From Pseudoalteromonas sp. S16_S37 (GTDB lineage: Bacteria > Pseudomonadota > Gammaproteobacteria > Enterobacterales > Alteromonadaceae), in assembly GCF_014694405.1 (NCBI RefSeq), contig NZ_JAAUWV010000043.1:1-43171 (forward strand): a DNA stretch of 43,171 bases. The letters run 5' to 3'. Below, piece after piece: positions 38,130 to 43,171 of the stretch. A program made the translations under genes and the position numbers. Under the pieces are notes generated by a model. The model was given only the letters and a program-made list of their open reading frames with translations, was not told the DNA's origin and searched no databases. Position 1 is the first letter of the stretch; every line of letters begins with the position of its first letter.

Positions 38130-40478
38130 CTATTTTAGCCGTTGAACTAGCCAATATAGATCGGAATGCACGCCAGCTGCTGTGACTTCTTTGCCTGCAC
38201 CCGGCCCTTGCAATACAAGGGGGTTATGTTCATACCAAACGCTTTTGATCACAAAAATGTTGTCGCCTGGGGTTAAATTTGCAATCGCGGATGACTTATC
38301 GACATAAGCAATGCCAACTTTTGCTGTCGCTTTTCCAGAGGCAGACACTTGTAAGGAACCGGTATATCTTAGCACTTTGTCTTGCGCTTTTGCCTGTTGA
38401 TATAGATGTCCATAAAAGCTGTCTAGCTCTTCTTTGCAAGCTAGAAATTCATCCCAACTACCATGTGCTAAATTATCTGGCATCAAGGGCTCAAGCTCTA
38501 TATCAGCTAAGTCCAAAGTAAGACCTATGTCTCTGGCTAGTATCAGCAACTTTCGCTGCATGTCCCGACCAGATAAGTCTTCACGAGGATCTGGCTCAGT
38601 GTAGCCCATATTTTTAGCTTCTAGCACTAAGCTTGAAAATGGCTTGCTACCGTCAAAGCTACTGCACAGCCAAGATAAGGTGCCTGAAAATACGCCTTCG
38701 ATCTGTGTTACTTTGTCGCCACTATGCTGTAAATCAGCAAGCGCAAAGTTTATCGGTAGACCCGCACCTACACTGGTATTGTAACGCCAGTGTAGGTTGC
38801 GCTCGTTCAATTGCTCACGTAACTGTTGATACCAAGTATTTTCCGCCGTACCCGCATACTTATTTGCACTGATCAAATGACAGTCTTGTTTTATCAATTG
38901 CGGGTATAGCTTGCTAAATTCCTCGCTCGCTGTGATATCGATAACCACTTTATGTTCATAATCAAGCTCGCCAATGCGCTCAATTAAATCATCATTATTA
39001 TAAGTAACAGCCTCATTTTGCCACTGCTGCTGCCAAGCCGATAATGAAATTCCATTGGCCGCAAACAGCATTTTTTTTGAGCGTAGCAAAGCCACCACTT
39101 TCACATCAAACTGTTGCTGCAAATGTGCAACCTGAGGCTGACATTGATTGACAAATACTTCGCCAACATTGCCTAAGCCCGCAATCACTACAGCCAGCTC
39201 CCTTCCTTTATTCACTAACTTATCGTGTAAAATCGCTAGCACATCGCTGTCAATTGCCTGATCAGTTAAGAACAGCGCATATTCATTATCCTGGTGGTTA
39301 AAACGCACGACGATATTTTGTTCATGTAACAACTGAGCAGCCTGCGCTTGCAACTGAGCAATATTGGCCGACGGTGCAACAACGGCAAAGCCTTGCAAGG
39401 CACTTTCCACAATATTCGCTCGCCCTGATAAGGCCTTTAAGACACGATGTGTACTTTGCGCTGGCACTAAAATATACGTTTCACCTTGGGCATTAAAGTG
39501 ATGAATACTGTGTTGGATCATTTGGCTTAGCTGCCCCACTTCACCAGGTGCAATAGCATCAACTCGAACAAGGTCTAAGTCTTCAAATGTAGTAATAAAG
39601 CGTTTTGCTTTACTGTAGCCTTCTTTAACGATCTCTGTAGGGGGAGCTTCGACATCAAAACTACTGCGAACCTGTAACTTTATTTTGCTGTGCTTAAGCG
39701 GAGAGAGCGTCTTCGCATGTAACACAGGGTTACCTAAACGCGCCAACAGATGCGCCTGTGCTCTGCATACTTTAGGATATTTAATCGCATTTGCTACTTT
39801 GCGAGGATCGGTACTAAAAACGCCCTGTGTGTCGGTCCAAATAGAGACTGCATCTGCATCAATATAGCTTGCCAACAACGTCGCACTATAATCACTACCA
39901 TTGCGCCCCAGTGTAACTGTGTTCTTCTCAACGTCGCTGGCAATAAACCCTGTAACCACATAAAGCAAATCGCCTTTTAATTGCTCTATGCAAGCTTGTC
40001 TATTCTGTTGATGTAATAATTGTCCATGGTGCAATGTGAAAAGATTTCTTGCATCTATATATTCAGCAGCAAATCCCAACTGTGATAAGTAACAAGCCAG
40101 CAATCTTGCAGACCACAGCTCACCGTGGGCTAGCAAAGTGGCTTCGTGAAGTGTTCTTTGTTTCGCATTTGATGTGATCAGCTGTAGTTCTTCACCTAGT
40201 TGTGCAAGGAGTGTCTGTTGCTGATGTAACTCAAAAAGCGCTCGTATCAGCTCTGCTTGATGATTCTCTACCTGCAACAAAATATCACTAAAACCCTGAC
40301 TATCATCTTGCAGATAGCTTTCCCACAACTTAACAAGGGTATTCGTTGTCTTACCTGCAGCAGAAACCACCACACAGTCTCCAGCTTGGCAATGACTTAA
40401 CACAATTTGTGCAACCGCTTGATAGCGCTCCGCAGAACTGAGACTAGAGCCTCCGAATTTATGTACTACTTTTGTCAT
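38130..40478 (-). CDS. metL: Bifunctional aspartokinase II/homoserine dehydrogenase II
   Basis: 782 residues. Aspartokinase at the N-terminus (KFGGSSL at 8-14, VVSAAGKTTN, TLGRNGSDYSATLLA, TDTQGVFSTDPR). A regulatory region spans about 300-425. Homoserine dehydrogenase follows at the C-terminus (IAGLGNVGEVF dinucleotide site, DITASEEF, NKYAG, SVGAGLPI, EGVFSGTLSWLCS, GYTEPDPREDLSGRDMQRKLLILAR). It catalyses the first and third steps from aspartate towards methionine. It starts 4 nt after metB, so metBL is one operon; this linkage favours metL over thrA. Confidence 0.94.
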   Translation of the reverse strand: MTKVVHKFGGSSLSSAERYQAVAQIVLSHCQAGDCVVVSAAGKTTNTLVKLWESYLQDDSQGFSDILLQVENHQAELIRALFELHQQQTLLAQLGEELQLITSNAKQRTLHEATLLAHGELWSARLLACYLSQLGFAAEYIDARNLFTLHHGQLLHQQNRQACIEQLKGDLLYVVTGFIASDVEKNTVTLGRNGSDYSATLLASYIDADAVSIWTDTQGVFSTDPRKVANAIKYPKVCRAQAHLLARLGNPVLHAKTLSPLKHSKIKLQVRSSFDVEAPPTEIVKEGYSKAKRFITTFEDLDLVRVDAIAPGEVGQLSQMIQHSIHHFNAQGETYILVPAQSTHRVLKALSGRANIVESALQGFAVVAPSANIAQLQAQAAQLLHEQNIVVRFNHQDNEYALFLTDQAIDSDVLAILHDKLVNKGRELAVVIAGLGNVGEVFVNQCQPQVAHLQQQFDVKVVALLRSKKMLFAANGISLSAWQQQWQNEAVTYNNDDLIERIGELDYEHKVVIDITASEEFSKLYPQLIKQDCHLISANKYAGTAENTWYQQLREQLNERNLHWRYNTSVGAGLPINFALADLQHSGDKVTQIEGVFSGTLSWLCSSFDGSKPFSSLVLEAKNMGYTEPDPREDLSGRDMQRKLLILARDIGLTLDLADIELEPLMPDNLAHGSWDEFLACKEELDSFYGHLYQQAKAQDKVLRYTGSLQVSASGKATAKVGIAYVDKSSAIANLTPGDNIFVIKSVWYEHNPLVLQGPGAGKEVTAAGVHSDLYWLVQRLK

Positions 40479-40482
40479 TTTC

Positions 40483-41706
40483 TTACCACAAAGCCGTATG
40501 TGCCGGCGTTAGTTTAAACGTTTTACCTTCATCTGAGGCGCTCTTACAGCCTAAGTTGAGCCTGTTAAATGCTTGTTCCAAGTCATCCAGTAAATCCTCT
40601 ACATCTTCAATACCTACAGAAATGCGGATCAAAGTGTCTCCCACTCCAGCCTCTAAACGCGCTTGTGGATCCATGCCCGCATGAGTCATTGTGGCAGGAT
40701 GGCAAATTAAACTTTCAACCCCCCCTAGCGACTCCGCCAGAGAAAACTGCTTTAAGCTCGTCAAAAACGCAGCTGACTCTTGTACACCACCTTTAATATC
40801 AAAACTCACCATGCCACCAAACCCTTCTTGCTGTTGCTTAGCAAGTGCGTGCTGAGGGTGTGACTCTAGGCCTGGGTAATACACTTGGCTCACATAAGGC
40901 GACTGTTCCAGATACTTAGCTATTGTCAGTGCGTTTTCTTGGTGTTGCTTTAAACGCACATTTAAAGTTCGCAATCCTCTGAGCGTTAAATAACTATCGA
41001 ATGGCGCACCTGTGATACCAATGTTGTTTGCCCACCACGCTAACTCTTCGCCTAATTGTGCTGTTTTAGCAATGACTGCACCACCAACGACATCTGAATG
41101 GCCGTTTATGTACTTAGTCGTAGAGTGCACAACAATGTCCACACCAAATTTGATTGGATTCTGCAATGCTGGAGATAAAAAGGTGTTATCTGCTGCTACT
41201 AAAGCCCCAACCTCTTTTGCTGCCTGTGCCACCGCTTTAATGTCGGTTAACCTTAGAATTGGATTACTCGGCGTTTCTATCCAAACAAGTTTAGGTTTTA
41301 TGGCTTTTATTTGCTCATAACTTTTTGACTGTGTTAAATCGAGCACTTCTAGTTTTAGTAGTCCGCGTTTTTGCAACGATGTAAATAAGCGATAACTTCC
41401 ACCATAGCAATCGTGAGGGATCACTAGAGTATCATCGTGATTTAAAAGTTGAGTCACTAAGTGCACAGCCGACATGCCTGTTGCAGTAATAATTCCTCTT
41501 TCGCCGCTTTCAAGCTGCGCCAGAGTTTGCGCTAGCGTATCTCGATTAGGATTACCGCTGCGGCCATAATCATAAGCACGCTTGGTATCAAAATCAGCGA
41601 ACGAGTAGGTCGTTGACAGATAAAGTGGCGGCACAACGGCACCGTGATGCTTATCCGCTTCGATACCGTGGCGCACCGCAACCGTCGACTTTTTACTTTG
41701 ACTCAT
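40483..41706 (-). CDS. metB: Cystathionine gamma-synthase
   Basis: 407 residues, Cys/Met PLP family. PLP lysine K198 lies in HSTTKYINGHSD. Other marks are YDYGRSGNPNRDTLAQTLA, ATGMSAVHLV, DNTFLSPALQNPI and the C-terminal SLGGVESLICHPATMTHA. It joins cysteine to activated homoserine to give cystathionine. First gene of metBL, with MET boxes over its promoter start and divergent metJ. It is about 20 residues longer than E. coli MetB, including an SQSKKS start and a short C-terminal tail. Confidence 0.94.
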   Translation of the reverse strand: MSQSKKSTVAVRHGIEADKHHGAVVPPLYLSTTYSFADFDTKRAYDYGRSGNPNRDTLAQTLAQLESGERGIITATGMSAVHLVTQLLNHDDTLVIPHDCYGGSYRLFTSLQKRGLLKLEVLDLTQSKSYEQIKAIKPKLVWIETPSNPILRLTDIKAVAQAAKEVGALVAADNTFLSPALQNPIKFGVDIVVHSTTKYINGHSDVVGGAVIAKTAQLGEELAWWANNIGITGAPFDSYLTLRGLRTLNVRLKQHQENALTIAKYLEQSPYVSQVYYPGLESHPQHALAKQQQEGFGGMVSFDIKGGVQESAAFLTSLKQFSLAESLGGVESLICHPATMTHAGMDPQARLEAGVGDTLIRISVGIEDVEDLLDDLEQAFNRLNLGCKSASDEGKTFKLTPAHTALW

Positions 41707-41724
41707 TTCATCACCTAGATAGTT

Positions 41725-41740
41725 GGATGTTTAGACGTCC
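41725..41740. promoter_or_regulatory. MET boxes (MetJ operator) of metBL
   Basis: On the plus strand AGACGTCC (41733-41740) matches the 8-bp MET box AGACGTCT at 7 of 8 positions. The adjacent GGATGTTT (41725-41732) matches it at 5 of 8. Adjacent half-good boxes are how MetJ dimers bind cooperatively. They lie just downstream of the metB -10, over the expected start site, so MetJ bound with AdoMet should block metB. Confidence 0.75.
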
Positions 41741-41743
41741 AAA

Positions 41744-41772
41744 AGGTTAGATGATAAAAAAAGAGAAGTCAA
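41744..41772 (-). promoter_or_regulatory. Probable metBL promoter
   Basis: Minus strand: -35 TTGACT (41767-41772), 17-nt spacer, -10 TAACCT (41744-41749). The start site falls within the MET boxes, about 30 nt upstream of the metB ATG. Confidence 0.65.
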
Positions 41773-41808
41773 AACATTTATACTGCTAAATGGCTATTTA
41801 ACTAGTAT

Positions 41809-41836
41809 TTGACTATCTTTTTTAAACCGATAAAAT
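41809..41836 (+). promoter_or_regulatory. Probable metJ promoter
   Basis: -35 TTGACT (41809-41814), 16-nt spacer, -10 TAAAAT (41831-41836). Initiation near 41843 gives a leader of about 150 nt that contains the structured element at 41861-41963. No good MET box overlaps this promoter. Confidence 0.65.
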
Positions 41837-41860
41837 TTCGCCACTTATCTAATTAGTATT

Positions 41861-41963
41861 GCTAATAAGACTGCGTTTTTGAATAAACTATAACGGTAAG
41901 CATATCACTATAGTTTAAACCGTGTTTTACACGGAGTCAGTTTACGAACCCAGTCTTATTGGC
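41861..41963 (+). ncRNA. Candidate structured RNA element in the metJ 5' leader
   Basis: Three inverted repeats nest in 103 nt. An outer stem GCTAATAAGACTG (41861-41873) pairs with CAGTCTTATTGGC (41951-41963), 13 bp with one G-U. Inside are AAACTATA (41885-41892)/TATAGTTT (41909-41916), 8 bp with a 16-nt loop, and CCGTGT/ACACGG (41920-41934), 6 bp with a 3-nt loop. Together they make a three-way junction. ACGGT in the first loop could also pair with ACCGT of the second hairpin. It matches no riboswitch class I know. A cis-regulatory RNA is inferred; DNA operators are the alternative. Confidence 0.5.
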
Positions 41964-41992
41964 ATTCCCAAAACTGAGGCAACAACAACATT

Positions 41993-42313
41993 ATGGCTAA
42001 ATGGAATGGTGAATATATTCACCCATATGCAGAGCACGGTAAAAAATCTGAACAAGTAAAAAAGATCACCGTCTCTATCCCGTTAAATGTACTGAAAGTG
42101 TTGACTGATGAGCGCACTCGTCGTCAAGTAAACAACCTTCGTCATGCAACAAATAGCGAGCTATTATGTGAGGCTTTTTTACATGCCTTTACCGGCCAAC
42201 CTCTGCCTAGCGATGAAGATTTAAGAAAAGACAATCCAGAAAAGGTACCAGAGGAAGTTCGCAAAATTATGGTAGAAATGGGATTGGAAGTTCCTATCAT
42301 TAATGAAGAATAA
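41993..42313 (+). CDS. metJ: Methionine regulon repressor MetJ
   Basis: 106 residues, ribbon-helix-helix. The DNA-contacting strand KKITVSIPL, the dimer helix TDERTRRQVNNLRHATNSELLCEAFLHAFTGQPLP and the N-terminal EYIHPYAEHGKKSEQ are nearly identical to E. coli MetJ; the C-terminus differs. It represses met genes when bound to AdoMet. The nearest ribosome-site-like GAGG (41976-41979) is 13 nt from the ATG, longer than usual, and a long structured leader precedes it. Divergent from metBL, as in enterics. Confidence 0.96.
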   Translation: MAKWNGEYIHPYAEHGKKSEQVKKITVSIPLNVLKVLTDERTRRQVNNLRHATNSELLCEAFLHAFTGQPLPSDEDLRKDNPEKVPEEVRKIMVEMGLEVPIINEE

Positions 42314-42364
42314 TTGGTCTGCTTGCTAATAGCTCCGATGAGTGAGCAGAGCTCCAGTCTGAAA

Positions 42365-42404
42365 ATACAGGGCATGAATAATTACCATATGTTGTGCCCT
42401 GTAT
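42365..42404. repeat. Inverted repeat downstream of metJ
   Basis: ATACAGGGCA (42365-42374) and TGCCCTGTAT (42395-42404) are perfect 10-bp arms with a 20-nt spacer. In the minus direction a short T run follows (ATTTTC), so it could end transcription from the peptide frame at 42463-42675. In the plus direction it might end metJ. Confidence 0.5.
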
Positions 42405-42462
42405 GTTACATAACCTTTCACTAGAAATTCTTAACGAACCTCAATTTAGTGCTTACGAAAAG

Positions 42463-42675
42463 TTAACGACGATTTGAACAGTCTGGCTGACACATCATTG
42501 CCGATATAGTGTTACAAGCCACATTGTAGTCACAATTTCTTTCTCGCATCGAAGTGGTAGCGGGCGTAGGCCACGATCCTGTCGCACCTTAAGCATTGGG
42601 AGTCTGTACGTTTCTTAATTCTGCTACAACCTCAGAGAGGTTCTTAAACTGCTTTTTGTTAAGCTTAAATAACAT
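42463..42675 (-). pseudogene. RiPP/bacteriocin-like precursor peptide with an in-frame stop
   Basis: From the ATG at 42675 the frame reads MLFKLNKKQFKNLS... to QTPNA (28 codons), then TAA (42589-42591), then 41 more codons to a second TAA at 42463. The first part resembles leader peptides of lanthipeptide-like precursors known from Pseudoalteromonas (KLxKKxxKxLS, then TPxx before a Gly-Gly-type site). The second part begins GATGSWPTPATTS and has C48, C54, C62 and C66 plus many Ser/Thr, like a modified core. The stop falls exactly where the glycine cleavage site would be. No ribosome site precedes the ATG. No modification enzyme is in the window. Relation to RiPPs is inferred from pattern only. 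Confidence 0.5.
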
Positions 42676-42761
42676 GATTTATACCAATCTGCTTAAGCAT
42701 GTGATCTAATACATGTACACGAATTAAAGCATGCTCACTTATATGGACTTATACCATTTGC
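42676..42761. repeat. Repeated IS-end-like motif flanking a 53-bp segment
   Basis: GATTTATACCAATCTGC (42676-42692) and GACTTATACCATTTGC (42746-42761) are near-identical direct repeats 70 bp apart. The right copy runs into the transposase stop codon and is probably the IS630 end at a TA target. The left copy abuts the peptide ATG. The segment between them is rich in short palindromes (GTACATGTA, GCATGC). This may be two IS or MITE ends side by side. Confidence 0.45.
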
Positions 42762-42766
42762 ATTAA

Positions 42767-43171
42767 TTAACTGACCAATTCAATCCACTCTCTGGAACAC
42801 GCCGACTTTACCCGCTCTATATTCGAGATAAACGTATTCCATGCCACGGATACCTGCTCCACAGTATCGTCATAGCCTATAAAAACCCTGTTTGAAAGGC
42901 AATGTTGCCTCAGCCACTGCCATACTTGCTCTATCGGATTTAGCTCCGGCGAATACGGCGGCAGCTTGATGAGGGTGACATTGTTAAAAAATGAGGCCGT
43001 ATCCTGTGTATGCCAGCCAGCACCATCAATAATAACCACCGCATGTCGTCCCGCCTCCGTTGCGTCGCTGATCTGTTTCAAGTGTTGTCTCATGCCATCT
43101 TTGTTCACAAACGGACTAATGAATGCCTCCGTTTTTCCATTACTTGGGCACACCGCGCCGAACAGATAGCC
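42767..43171 (-). mobile_element. IS630-family transposase, C-terminal part (runs off the window)
   Basis: 135 codons are open to the right edge, so the start is outside. The DDE catalytic region is plain: VVIIDGAGWHTQ holds the second aspartate and LPPYSPELNPIEQVWQWLR the glutamate. This is the diagnostic signature of IS630/Tc1-like transposases. The frame continues upstream of the GTG at 43153 (GYLFGAVCPSNGK), which therefore is not the start. IS630 elements insert at TA; the end here is probably near 42750. Whether the element is intact cannot be told. Confidence 0.92.

Noticed and set aside
41773..41808. MET box over the metJ promoter
   Set aside because: No 8-mer in this stretch comes close to AGACGTCT; only weak ACTAGTAT-like matches were seen.
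42966..43169. 67-codon plus-strand frame in the IS630 region
   Set aside because: Antisense to the transposase catalytic domain.

Overview
The window looks like a chromosomal segment of a marine gammaproteobacterium, most probably Pseudoalteromonas. The 16S rRNA 5' end and its V1 loop, the aroK-aroB-damX-dam / rpe-gph-trpS neighbourhood, the thiC-O-S-G-DE-F operon and the pabA-astC-astA-astD arrangement all fit that genus. The genus call is from recognition, not from a database search. Nearly all of the sequence is core genome. The only clearly mobile part is an IS630-type transposase running off the right edge.

Layout, left to right. (1) 1-565: the 5' end of a 16S gene on the minus strand, with its leader, boxA/boxC and two tandem stringent-type promoters. 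(2) 884-2476: rpsF-priB-rpsR-rplI operon (minus) with an S6:S18-type leader motif. (3) 2544-3069: three tandem tRNA-Gly(GCC) genes in exact 172-bp units, whose apparent promoter is interlocked with the orn terminator and followed at once by a second terminator hairpin. (4) orn (minus), then rsgA and psd (plus). (5) 5832-12447: thiamine operon (minus) behind a TPP riboswitch. (6) 12437-17320: a META/HslJ-like lipoprotein, a hotdog thioesterase, a TonB-dependent receptor (plus), speD, an OsmC-type protein and a small hypothetical. (7) 17501-21288: arginine succinyltransferase pathway genes astC-astA-astD (minus). (8) 21599-25828: rpe-gph-trpS-pabA and an HDOD protein (minus). (9) 26026-26507: two small plus-strand genes, one unknown and exported, one DUF2970-like, wedged between dam and rpe. 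(10) 26492-35495: pilMNOPQ-aroK-aroB-damX-dam (minus), with mrcA (PBP1a) divergent on the plus strand. (11) 38130-42313: metB-metL (minus) and divergent metJ (plus). (12) 42314-43171: a short accessory patch with a RiPP-like precursor reading frame broken by an in-frame stop, repeated IS-end-like motifs and the truncated IS630 transposase.

Genes that work together: ThiC makes the pyrimidine moiety. ThiO, ThiS, ThiF and ThiG make the thiazole. The ThiD-ThiE fusion phosphorylates and couples them, under TPP feedback. AstC, AstA and AstD degrade arginine to glutamate and succinate. PilMNOPQ form the type IV pilus alignment complex and secretin. MetJ should repress metBL through MET boxes near 41725-41740. 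Those boxes do not reach the metJ promoter, and metJ has a long, highly structured leader of its own.

The best candidates for something undescribed are the structured metJ leader (41861-41963), the broken RiPP-like precursor (42463-42675), the two-gene small-protein cassette (26026-26507), and the promoter/terminator interlock in front of the tRNA-Gly array. All rest on reading the sequence only. No homology search or folding program was run.
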